From a virus: a stretch of 32,341 bases of DNA. This document shows positions 23,120 through 28,954 of this stretch, piece after piece. The stretch's first letter is position 1; every line of letters begins with the position of its first letter. The stretch lies in IMG/VR virus record IMGVR_UViG_3300030943_000112, positions 1 through 32,341 of that record; one strand, 5' to 3'. Below the pieces are notes generated by a model that saw nothing but the letters and a program-made list of their open reading frames with translations, was not told the DNA's origin and did not search any database. Position numbers and translations under genes: made by a program.

Positions 23120-23733
23120 TATTCTGTTACTTCATTAGCTTCTTCTAATTGTGGATTTACTATTGCTGCATCTATAACTTCTAATTCCATAATAGGAGTA
23201 GGAAGTGTAGTAACTTTAAATTCTGTCTTGGTACTCCAACCTTCGTCTTTTCCGAGAGTAGTAACAATCAACTTAGACATATCAGCAACTATACGAGCCT
23301 TCTCTGCATCAAATACTTCCTCTGTAGTTCCATCTTCTAACTTCTTTAAACGAGTCATTCCTAAGTTCATAATACGAGCAATATTTCTTTCTGCGTTAGT
23401 AAACATCTTACTTCGTCTTAACTTATCATTCCTATCTTTAAACCATCTCATCTTACGAATATTGATAGCTGTATTATCAGAAAATCCTGCCCTACGAGCT
23501 GATTCAGCAGCATTAGGATTTCCATCTCTTACTGTCTGTAAGTAATAATTCCAACAGTTCTCCCTACGATTATTATCTTTATTCTGATTCCTAATCTTAG
23601 GATTCATTACAATATTTCCTGTCTTAGGGTTACGATAAACCTCCTCAAAAGTTCCATCATCATTGGCTTTTAATTCCTCTACCTCATCTACATCTTCTAT
23701 TAATTCAACTTCACTTTCAATAGTATTTTCCAT
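23119..23733 (-). CDS. terS: Terminase small subunit
   Basis: 204 residues from the ATG at 23733. Upstream in-frame sequence reaches 23814, but that extension contains the promoter (-35 at 23769, -10 at 23741), so it cannot be translated from this transcript. The N-terminus is acidic. Residues 75-115 carry the helix-turn-helix-like segment NPNAAESARRAGFSDNTAIN, matching the 'N-x-AA-x-x-AG-S-x-x-TA' signature of terminase small subunits that bind the packaging site. A helical oligomerisation part and an acidic tail follow. It is first gene of the late operon, with a predicted leader of zero to one base. Confidence 0.85.
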   Translation of the reverse strand: MENTIESEVELIEDVDEVEELKANDDGTFEEVYRNPKTGNIVMNPKIRNQNKDNNRRENCWNYYLQTVRDGNPNAAESARRAGFSDNTAINIRKMRWFKDRNDKLRRSKMFTNAERNIARIMNLGMTRLKKLEDGTTEEVFDAEKARIVADMSKLIVTTLGKDEGWSTKTEFKVTTLPTPIMELEVIDAAIVNPQLEEANEVTE

Positions 23734-23740
23734 AAGATAT

Positions 23741-23769
23741 ATTATATCATACATTAGTAACTTTGTCAA
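23741..23769 (-). promoter_or_regulatory. Leftward late promoter for the terminase genes (leaderless)
   Basis: On the minus strand, TTGACA (23769-23764), a 17-base spacer, TATAAT (23746-23741), then seven bases to the TerS ATG at 23733. It is the first promoter of the leftward structural module. Confidence 0.85.
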
Positions 23770-23807
23770 GTATTTTACTGGAATTTTAGAAATCGCACAC
23801 TTACCCC

Positions 23808-23836
23808 TTGACAAGAATTTAATTATGTGCTATACT
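23808..23836 (+). promoter_or_regulatory. Rightward promoter of structured RNA 1
   Basis: TTGACA (23808-23813), a 17-base spacer and TATACT (23831-23836). Six bases later, at 23843, the ACCT arm of the first hairpin begins. No start codon lies near, so the product is probably a non-coding RNA. The promoter diverges from the terminase promoter 39 bases away. Confidence 0.8.
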
Positions 23837-23842
23837 AAGTGT

Positions 23843-24045
23843 ACCTGAATAAGGTGAGCAATAGTTTGGACATAAAAGGCATTGAATAACTTTTATCTTA
23901 GTCCAGGATAAAGGTTGCTCAATGCCTTTCAATGTATAAATAGTTAAATAGCATTACTTTAAATTGGATGGCTCTAAATTGGGTAACAAACTTAACGTAC
24001 AAGAAAAGCGAATTTATTTCGGCTCACTCTTATGTTAAGGGAGAT
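23843..24045 (+). ncRNA. Pseudoknotted structured RNA 1 (same family as 30760-31040)
   Basis: Helices read from the sequence: P0 ACCT/AGGT (23843-23846/23852-23855); P1 GAGCAA/TTGCTC (23856-23861/23915-23920); P3 CTTTTATC/GATAAAGG (23890-23897/23907-23914); and a pseudoknot of AAAGGCATT (23875-23883) with AATGCCTTT (23921-23929), extendable by overlap with P1. A second long-range pairing GGAC/GTCC (23868-23871/23901-23904) is possible. Downstream are ACTTTAAATTGGA (23956-23968) and GAATTTATTTC (24010-24020), the latter within a stem CTTAAC/GTTAAG (23991-23996/24034-24039). All have counterparts in the same order in RNA 2. The 3' end is unknown; a pyrimidine-rich tract follows from about 24048. 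Function unknown. Confidence 0.7.
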
Positions 24046-24162
24046 AATCTTTTTCTTAGGGTCTTTTTCTTTTTCTCTTTCTTCGCTGGCTTGGTTTCTC
24101 TAGTTTCGTTTTAAGAAGGACTAAGTTACATGAGCGAGGTGTAATCACCGAGCGATACTCTT

Positions 24163-24586
24163 GTATACCATAGTTATGATTAACTATTATAGTTCTAGTG
24201 TCTAGTAATTGTGATACATATTATAGATAAACTACTAAGATAAAAGTATCAATAGCCAATCAATAATAAACCTACCCCACCCCTTGCCTATACCCCCCTT
24301 GTCTATGGTTGGCATAGCTGTGGGAAACAATACAAAGGCAAGCGTGTTGATAGTTATAACAGCTACCCAATAGACATGCATTGCATTGATAATCAACACT
24401 ATATCAATACATATCTACTTTACTCAACTAAAGTAAACAAATGTATACTAAATATATCATAACTGTGTATAACTATGTTGACAAAGTGTGTATTATGTGT
24501 TGTATTATAAGTCAAGTCTTGCTTTCTTATTCCATTATGATATAGTAAGGTATTTTGCCACTATTTACAAGTATACCATAGTTGTG
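24163..24586. repeat. AT-rich repeat region, candidate origin or operator array
   Basis: The 16-base GTATACCATAGTTATG at 24163-24178 recurs at 24571-24586 with one change. Related CATAGTTATG-like sites occur at 24350-24361 (GATAGTTATAAC), 24458-24467 and 24469-24478 (inverted), and in the palindrome ATAGTTA-TGAT-TAACTAT (24170-24187). Between 24046 and 24680 I see no convincing gene. A polypyrimidine tract (24048-24085), a hairpin GGTG-TAAT-CACC (about 24138-24149) and a C-rich block are also present. Repeats in both orientations beside an AT-rich stretch, between early and late modules, would suit a replication origin or repressor array. No initiator gene is visible in the window. Confidence 0.45.
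24271..24342. other. C-rich block and nested inverted repeats
   Basis: 24271-24298 contains CCCC, CCCC and CCCCCC runs, so the opposite strand has three long G-tracts plus GG pairs and may form a G-quadruplex, surprising in such AT-rich DNA. CTTGCCT (24283-24289) pairs with AGGCAAG (24336-24342), enclosing CTATG-GTTGG-CATAG (24303-24317). It may belong to the origin-like region or to the tail of structured RNA 1. Confidence 0.4.
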
Positions 24587-24680
24587 TTGTAATGTAAAAT
24601 AGTGTTGTATAATGTTTAGATAGTAGTATACTTATATTGTAGGTAAATACATTATCAATAAAAAGCCTATCAATAGAAAT

Positions 24681-24800
24681 ATGAAACTAAGCAAAGCACG
24701 TCAATTATATGTAAGAAGTTATAAGGGAAAGCAGTATACAAGTTATAACAGAGTTATGTTAAATGACTTGATTATTAGTTTAAAGTTACAAAATAAATAA
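24681..24800 (+). CDS. Tiny basic hypothetical protein
   Basis: 39 residues (starts MKLSKARQLYVRSYKGKQYT), Lys/Arg/Tyr-rich, with a helical second half. No family recognised. It follows the repeat region, is one base from the next small gene, and has an A-rich leader (AATAGAAAT before ATG) like other genes here. A poor promoter (TTGACA at 24478-24483 with a weak -10 near 24503) lies 170 bases upstream. Confidence 0.45.
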   Translation: MKLSKARQLYVRSYKGKQYTSYNRVMLNDLIISLKLQNK

Positions 24801-24801
24801 T

Positions 24802-24975
24802 ATGAAAATAAATAAAAGTACAATTACCGTATCTATTCCAAATTATAAGTATAATAGATATGACAATAAACCAAGTGAAGTTTATGCGGAATCGTTACAA
24901 ATATTATTAGATGGTTATAATCAATATGGTCGTAACATTCCACAAGATGAAGAATATCAAAAGTATCAGAAATAA
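24802..24975 (+). CDS. Small hypothetical protein
   Basis: 57 residues. A strand-like start (STITVSIPNY) leads to a tyrosine/asparagine-rich segment and a helix (SEVYAESLQILLDGYNQYG). No family recognised. It follows the 39-residue gene by one base with an AATAAT leader. Between 24976 and 25110, where it converges with the leftward cassette, I see no clear terminator. Confidence 0.5.
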   Translation: MKINKSTITVSIPNYKYNRYDNKPSEVYAESLQILLDGYNQYGRNIPQDEEYQKYQK

Positions 24976-25110
24976 AATGCTTTTACATTTTGAAAATCTA
25001 TATCTAAAACCAATTAATCCAGATTTTGAAATGACCAAAAATCAACACCCCCATCTACAACTCTCAAAACAATGTATTTAGTGTCGGAAATTTTGGTTTG
25101 AGATTATTTT

Positions 25111-25191
25111 TTATCCCCCACTATTAACAATAGCAATATAAATTACACTAGGTATAACTATAATAGCTAGTGCAACTAAGAAGTTATGCAT
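25111..25191 (-). CDS. 26-residue single-span membrane peptide
   Basis: Begins MHNFLVALAIIVIPSVIYIA and ends in a short polar tail. One hydrophobic helix covers almost the whole peptide. Its ATG directly adjoins the stop of the methyltransferase gene (25191/25192), which argues for translational coupling as last gene of the leftward cassette. It could anchor or regulate a membrane-associated glycosylation step, or be a small holin-like peptide; neither is shown. Confidence 0.45.
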   Translation of the reverse strand: MHNFLVALAIIVIPSVIYIAIVNSGG

Positions 25192-25755
25192 TTATACTAT
25201 GAATGTTAAGTTTGTACCTGAAGTTGTAACCCATTCCATCTTTGGAAACATAGACTCTATATCATTAGTATCATAAGTAGCATAATGATAGTGGACATCT
25301 TCAAGTTTAGTTTTTAAATATGCCATATCATTATCCATTATTATTTTAGAAAGTTCACCATTAGGAATTATAACTATCACTTTATCAGCGATGGTTTTTA
25401 TTTTGTCTATATACTCTTTTGGATTCTCTAAATGTTCCATTACTTGCGATAGTAGGGCAAAGTCATAGTGTTTCTTTATTTCTGGTATATCACCAACTAA
25501 AAACTCTTTATTCCACCTAGTCTTACATCTATTAATAGCTACTTCAGACCAATCTATACCAGTATAATTATCAAAGAATTGACTTGCTTCACCCTCTCCA
25601 CAACCTATATCAATAATAGTCTTATCTCCTACAAATGGAACTATATGTCTAAATGTATTTAATTCTTCTTCATTATTCTTATGCCCAAATTCTGTGTAGA
25701 ACTTCTCCCACCAATTTTTATCATAGCGACTTATATCATCTGTAATTATTTTCAT
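25192..25755 (-). CDS. Class I SAM-dependent methyltransferase
   Basis: 187 residues. Motif I IIDIGCGEGEAS at about 47-57 binds SAM; a second acidic strand end (NYTGIDWSEVAINRC) and GDIPEIKKHYDFALLSQVME follow, the standard order of class I (Methyltransf_11/25-like) enzymes. The acceptor-binding region is short, so the substrate may be a small molecule or sugar. It overlaps the GT2 gene by four bases. Joint action on one glycan, such as methylating a transferred sugar to cap it, is inference from this coupling. Confidence 0.8.
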   Translation of the reverse strand: MKIITDDISRYDKNWWEKFYTEFGHKNNEEELNTFRHIVPFVGDKTIIDIGCGEGEASQFFDNYTGIDWSEVAINRCKTRWNKEFLVGDIPEIKKHYDFALLSQVMEHLENPKEYIDKIKTIADKVIVIIPNGELSKIIMDNDMAYLKTKLEDVHYHYATYDTNDIESMFPKMEWVTTSGTNLTFIV

Positions 25756-26312
25756 TTTGTTTGTATTATTTCCATTAATGTTTTTAAATTTCTTGTTGCT
25801 TCTTTATTTCTTGAATTAGGTCTATCTGATATGTAAACTAATATCTCATTTACTATACCGACCTTATAGCCATTTCTTATTGCTTGTAAATTCCAATCAT
25901 AGTCTTCTAATCCTCCAAGTGTTTCGTCAAACTTATATTTATTCCAAATCTCTTTCTTAAATAGAAAACAATTTAACATCTGATTACCTATTTCAAATCC
26001 AGATGTATGTGGGGTAAAAGTAACTCCATTTATATCTCCCATTGTTGCCACCATATCATAGTCTTTCATTAATGGTAATGTCTTTTCTAAAAAGTCAGGG
26101 TAGAGTATATCATCTGCATCAAGACATAAACAATACTCACCTCTTGCTCTTTCTAATCCTTTATTCCTTCCTTCCGAAACATCATTATCATACTGTTGAA
26201 TTATTAATTCATAATCTTTATAAGTTTGTCTTAACACACTCTTAATAGCACCAGGAAGTAAATCCCAGTATTCATTTTCTTGTAACTTGATAGGAATAAT
26301 TATACTAATCAT
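25752..26312 (-). CDS. GT2 (GT-A fold) glycosyltransferase
   Basis: 186 residues, short for the family. It starts MISIIIPIKLQENEYW, then PGAIKSVLRQTYKDYELIIQ, SEGRNKGLERARGEY and CLCLDADD with the DxD-type metal/nucleotide-sugar site at about 65-67. GLEDYDWNLQAIRNG supplies the later acidic/catalytic region. No transmembrane segment is seen. It is second gene of the leftward cassette, 38 bases after the zinc-ribbon gene with a strong hairpin in that gap. The target is unknown: virion protein, host envelope glycan and DNA base are all possible. Confidence 0.8.
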   Translation of the reverse strand: MISIIIPIKLQENEYWDLLPGAIKSVLRQTYKDYELIIQQYDNDVSEGRNKGLERARGEYCLCLDADDILYPDFLEKTLPLMKDYDMVATMGDINGVTFTPHTSGFEIGNQMLNCFLFKKEIWNKYKFDETLGGLEDYDWNLQAIRNGYKVGIVNEILVYISDRPNSRNKEATRNLKTLMEIIQTK

Positions 26313-26319
26313 TTTGTTT

Positions 26320-26349
26320 ATAAGGGAGGTGTTTTATTTCCTCCCTTAT
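26320..26349. promoter_or_regulatory. Perfect 10-bp hairpin between zinc-ribbon and GT2 genes
   Basis: ATAAGGGAGG (26320-26329), 10-base loop, CCTCCCTTAT (26340-26349). In the leftward RNA it ends seven bases before the GT2 ATG and directly follows the zinc-ribbon stop, with no U-tract. Read rightward it is followed by GTTAATATTTTTTT and would act as an intrinsic terminator, protecting the early promoter downstream from read-through. Both uses are possible. Confidence 0.6.
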
Positions 26350-26350
26350 G

Positions 26351-26503
26351 TTAATATTTTTTTGTGAATTTATGTCCACAAATACATACGAGTTTGAATG
26401 TTATTTTCTTAACAGGAAACTCATAAAATTTTCTCCAAATAACAAGACATTTTTCTTCATGACATTTAGGACAATTTTCCCTTATATTATATACCTTTTT
26501 CAT
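26351..26503 (-). CDS. Small zinc-ribbon protein
   Basis: 50 residues (begins MKKVYNIRENCPKCHEEKCL) with CPKC near residue 11, another Cys at 19 and CICGH near 40-44. Two knuckles about 30 residues apart make one treble-clef or zinc-ribbon fold. No family recognised; small proteins like this bind nucleic acids or proteins such as RNA polymerase. It is first gene of the leftward GT2/methyltransferase cassette and has a consensus promoter with a leader of about 20 bases. Confidence 0.65.
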   Translation of the reverse strand: MKKVYNIRENCPKCHEEKCLVIWRKFYEFPVKKITFKLVCICGHKFTKKY

Positions 26504-26530
26504 AATAAATATGTTTAATAATTCTAATAC

Positions 26531-26559
26531 AGTATAGCATATTTGTAATACTTTGTCAA
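26531..26559 (-). promoter_or_regulatory. Leftward promoter for the GT2/methyltransferase cassette
   Basis: On the minus strand, TTGACA (26559-26554), a 17-base spacer, TATACT (26536-26531), 27 bases from the zinc-ribbon ATG. Its -35 lies two bases from the -35 of the rightward early promoter. Confidence 0.8.
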
Positions 26560-26561
26560 GC

Positions 26562-26590
26562 TTGACAATTTAATTTTAATAGAATACACT
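26562..26590 (+). promoter_or_regulatory. Rightward early promoter (leaderless)
   Basis: TTGACA (26562-26567), a 17-base spacer, TACACT (26585-26590), then six bases to ATG at 26597. Together with the leftward promoter it forms the palindrome TGTCAA-GC-TTGACA (26554-26567), so one bound polymerase or repressor should block both. Confidence 0.8.
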
Positions 26591-26596
26591 TTAACT

Positions 26597-26812
26597 ATGA
26601 TACAAGATAACGAGGTATTCAATCGTATTATTAGAACAGAGCCAATGACATACTTGCAAGCATTACAATTATGTTATAGACTTTTAAAAGAAAAAGTAGT
26701 GGAGTTAGATAAGATTGATATTCATGGACAAGGTCTATCTATGGATTATCAACAAGCAATATTATTACTAACTAATTTATATCTGGTAAAACCAGAAGAT
26801 ATAATAAGATGA
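26597..26812 (+). CDS. Early-operon hypothetical protein
   Basis: 71 residues, helical, starting MIQDNEVFNRIIRTEPMTYL and containing YRLLKEKVVELDKID and YQQAILLLTNLYLV. No family recognised. Its ATG is exactly six bases past a -10 box, so its mRNA should be leaderless, and as first gene of a long operon of small proteins it probably sets the operon's expression. Its stop overlaps the next start by four bases. Confidence 0.6.
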   Translation: MIQDNEVFNRIIRTEPMTYLQALQLCYRLLKEKVVELDKIDIHGQGLSMDYQQAILLLTNLYLVKPEDIIR

Positions 26813-27063
26813 AGAAAGAGATTAAAAAAAAGTTTCCTAAAAAAGCAAAATTAATTACGGATGGAGGTTTCTATAGAATAATTAAAATAGATGGATTTGT
26901 ACCAAAGTATACATATCCATTACTAAAGAAAATTAGTTTATGTACTCCTGAAACAAATGTAACAGATATGATGATTAGTTTTACTTGTGAGTTTAGTTTT
27001 AGTAGAGTCTTTGGGGGTTATGCTGAATATAGACAGTATAATGTAACCAGTATAGTAAAATAA
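26809..27063 (+). CDS. Early-operon hypothetical protein
   Basis: 84 residues: a basic N-terminus (MKKEIKKKFPKKAKLI), then an alternating beta-like pattern (GGFYRIIKIDGFVPKYTYPL, MMISFTCEFSFSRVFGGYAE). It looks like a small beta-rich basic protein, which would suit nucleic-acid or protein binding. No family recognised. It is coupled upstream by an ATGA overlap and one base separates it from the next gene. Confidence 0.55.
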   Translation: MKKEIKKKFPKKAKLITDGGFYRIIKIDGFVPKYTYPLLKKISLCTPETNVTDMMISFTCEFSFSRVFGGYAEYRQYNVTSIVK

Positions 27064-27064
27064 T

Positions 27065-27268
27065 ATGAAAAAAGAAAAATGTTGTGAATCATATAATGGA
27101 ACATTAGATATAACAAACAGTTGTATCTTCTGTAAGAGTTATATTCCAAATGAAGAAGATAAAAGAGAAGCATATTGTGAATGGTTAGAAGAACTACAAT
27201 TAGATAATGCAAATAGAGATGAAGAAAATTATCAATCATTTATAGATGGTGGTCCAGCCCACTTTTAA
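27065..27268 (+). CDS. Small Cys-containing acidic protein
   Basis: 67 residues with CC near the start, then SCIFCKSYIP, a possible single zinc knuckle with CC..CxxC spacing of about 15, followed by an acidic helical tail (NEEDKREAYCEWLEELQLDN). No family recognised. It lies in the early operon between a basic beta-rich protein and an acidic one. Confidence 0.55.
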   Translation: MKKEKCCESYNGTLDITNSCIFCKSYIPNEEDKREAYCEWLEELQLDNANRDEENYQSFIDGGPAHF

Positions 27269-27277
27269 AATAAAAAT

Positions 27278-27523
27278 ATGATTCAAGGAAAAGAAGAAAT
27301 GGATTTAATAGAATTATTGAATAAACAAATACTAGAAGAAGATATGAGAATAGGTTTCGCAAATTTAGATTTACAAGGAATAAAGAATTGGGCAGAAGAT
27401 ATCAGTGGTGAATGGAATGGTGATAATCCTGGAAGTGCCGAAGATAGAAGTCACCAAGCAACAGATATAATGGAGAAGGTTGATGAGTTGATATTATTAA
27501 TTAATGGAATGGAAAATTTATGA
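27278..27523 (+). CDS. Early-operon acidic hypothetical protein
   Basis: 81 residues, acidic and helical (MDLIELLNKQILEEDMRIGF, VDELILLINGMENL) with a central WAEDISGEWNGDNPGSAEDR loop. I do not recognise a family. A second in-frame ATG seven codons in is an alternative start. The stop overlaps the next start as ATGA. Small acidic early proteins often bind host factors, but no specific evidence exists here. Confidence 0.55.
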   Translation: MIQGKEEMDLIELLNKQILEEDMRIGFANLDLQGIKNWAEDISGEWNGDNPGSAEDRSHQATDIMEKVDELILLINGMENL

Positions 27524-27696
27524 AAACAACAAGGACACCTCTTAAAGAGGTTGAAGCTAGGTTATGGAGAAATGGTTATCATAAACGTGAATGGGGTTGC
27601 GAAATAAGTTTAGGTAGTGTAGTATTAGGATATGGGGTTGCAATCTTTCTAGTCAAGGGATTGCACCAATTAACAATTTATAAGATAATAAAATGA
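27520..27696 (+). CDS. Small protein with one membrane-like segment
   Basis: 58 residues. A basic N-terminal half (EARLWRNGYHKREWG) precedes a hydrophobic stretch of about 16 residues (LGSVVLGYGVAIFLVKGL), then LTIYKIIK. Start and stop both overlap neighbours as ATGA (27520-27523, 27693-27696), strong support for translation although it is short. A single-pass or amphipathic membrane peptide is likely; function unknown. Confidence 0.55.
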   Translation: MKTTRTPLKEVEARLWRNGYHKREWGCEISLGSVVLGYGVAIFLVKGLHQLTIYKIIK

Positions 27697-27935
27697 GTAA
27701 AATGTCAGAATTAGATATAGAAAAACAAAATGAAGTAGTAGACCTTTACAAAGAGCATGATACACACCAAGATGAGTGGCTCAAAAACTGCTCACTATGT
27801 TATGAGGATAAGATTGCCACATTAGCAAAGTATAAGAAGATGAATGGTTATAACATTAAGAAAGAGTTTGGAGAGATATTAGAACATGAGGATGAAATGT
27901 CGGCTCATCCTGAACCAGATTATTGGGGTAATTAA
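27693..27935 (+). CDS. Small acidic CxxC protein
   Basis: 80 residues. After an acidic helix (SELDIEKQNEVVDLYKEHDT) there is WLKNCSLCYEDK, one CxxC, and the end is rich in E/D/H (FGEILEHEDEMSAHPEPDYW). Cys and His together could bind one zinc. No family recognised. It is joined to the previous gene by an ATGA overlap. Confidence 0.55.
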   Translation: MSKMSELDIEKQNEVVDLYKEHDTHQDEWLKNCSLCYEDKIATLAKYKKMNGYNIKKEFGEILEHEDEMSAHPEPDYWGN

Positions 27936-27940
27936 ATAAA

Positions 27941-28087
27941 ATGAATAAAACAATAGAATTAAATGAACAGCAAGTTGAAATGATTAAGGCGTTTATGCAA
28001 GATGTAATAGAGGAAAGTGGTGGTTTAGAGTGGTCTATGACAAGCAAGTCGATTGCAAGTCAAATTATTAATAAATTAGAAGAATAA
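27941..28087 (+). CDS. 48-residue helical hypothetical protein
   Basis: Starts MNKTIELNEQQVEMIKAFMQ, then a Ser/Thr-rich turn and a final helix (SIASQIINKLEE). Two-helix layout with acidic bias; no family recognised. It fills the gap between 27935 and 28090 with five and two bases to spare, and its leader TAAATAAA is like those of neighbours. Confidence 0.5.
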   Translation: MNKTIELNEQQVEMIKAFMQDVIEESGGLEWSMTSKSIASQIINKLEE

Positions 28088-28089
28088 TT

Positions 28090-28590
28090 ATGAAAAGAAT
28101 TAAAGTGTATCATATTGTGTTGTTTGTGTTAGCATTACTAGCAGTTGCTTACTTTGTAGGAGGTAAATATGGCTCTACAATCCAATATAAGCAGGTAGAG
28201 AAGGAAATAATACTAGATAACCTAGTTAGTAAGGTAAATGAGCTTAAAGGTGGCTTAATGAGTGAATTAAAGGCATGTGAGAGTGGAGGTGTAAGTGAAG
28301 ATAAGGCATTAATCACATTTGACCCACATCCAACAAATAAGAAAGTTCAAATTCCATCTTTGGGAAATTATCAATTTAAAGTATCAACAGTTCAGTTTTA
28401 TTATAAGAAGTTTTATGGTAAAGAAATAACAAATAAGGAAGCTGTATTGATTGCATTAAGTGATGAGAAAGCAGGAGAATTAGCAAGTGATGTAATCTTT
28501 AGAGATGGGTCTTTAAATAATTGGTACAACTGTACAAAAGCACATGGGTTGCAAAATAAACTTGATATTATAAATTTACTAATTAAATAA
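28090..28590 (+). CDS. Membrane-anchored lysozyme/transglycosylase-like protein
   Basis: 166 residues. Residues 1-27 are a signal anchor (KR, then YHIVLFVLALLAVAYFVGG). Residues 58-70 read MSELKACESGGVSE, with E64 where SLT-type transglycosylases carry the catalytic Glu before S-G-G. GNYQFKVSTVQFYYKKFYGK follows, matching the 'G-YQF---T' core, then a helical segment and NNWYNCTKAHG, the usual 'W--C' ending. It is therefore probably an exported, wall-active lysozyme-like protein. In an early-type operon rather than the late module it may serve entry, wall remodelling or exclusion rather than lysis. An inactive wall-binding relative is possible. Confidence 0.65.
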   Translation: MKRIKVYHIVLFVLALLAVAYFVGGKYGSTIQYKQVEKEIILDNLVSKVNELKGGLMSELKACESGGVSEDKALITFDPHPTNKKVQIPSLGNYQFKVSTVQFYYKKFYGKEITNKEAVLIALSDEKAGELASDVIFRDGSLNNWYNCTKAHGLQNKLDIINLLIK

Positions 28591-28594
28591 TTAT

Positions 28595-28921
28595 ATGAAA
28601 AAAATACAATGTTTTCGTCATGGTGAAATTTGCTTAAAGAAAATAAGTAAATTGCCTAAGGGTTTAAAGGTTAGTGGTAGTAAATGTATCATGCAAGGTT
28701 CACACAGTAATTCACACACAATAGATAATGGAAAATTATACTTTATTAAAAGTGGTTCAGAAGGAACTTATGTATTTGGTTATTTGGTCGCCCAAAATAC
28801 ATCATTGTTACACCCCGAACATTCTCCAAAAGTAGGACAAGCAAAACTACCTAATGGAATTTATCAATTATTGAAACAACAGGAATACACACCATCTGGT
28901 TTGATACCTGTTCAAGACTAA
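28595..28921 (+). CDS. Conserved phage hypothetical (HTIDNG...HPEHSPKVG...YTPSGL)
   Basis: 108 residues, beta-rich: CFRHGEICLKKISKLPKGLK, GSHSNSHTIDNGKLYFI, YVFGYLVAQNTSLLHPEH and PNGIYQLLKQQEYTPSG. I recall a widespread phage family with this order (HGE-LL...PKGLK...SH-H...LLHPEHG...LP-G-Y-L--Q-EYTP-G). The conserved His and Glu suggest a small cupin-like beta barrel, but its function is unknown to me. It lies four bases after the lysozyme-like gene, in the same operon. Confidence 0.6.
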   Translation: MKKIQCFRHGEICLKKISKLPKGLKVSGSKCIMQGSHSNSHTIDNGKLYFIKSGSEGTYVFGYLVAQNTSLLHPEHSPKVGQAKLPNGIYQLLKQQEYTPSGLIPVQD

Positions 28922-28954
28922 AACAAAACAAATTATTAATTAATTTTAAACTTT

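Noticed and set aside
23734-23814. N-terminal extension of the terminase small subunit to 23814
   Set aside because: The extension contains the -35 and -10 of a consensus promoter that points directly at the ATG at 23733.
24478-24508. Consensus promoter for the 24681 gene
   Set aside because: TTGACA is perfect, but at 17 bases the -10 would be TGTATT; a better TATTAT needs a 19-base spacer, and the gene is 170 bases away.
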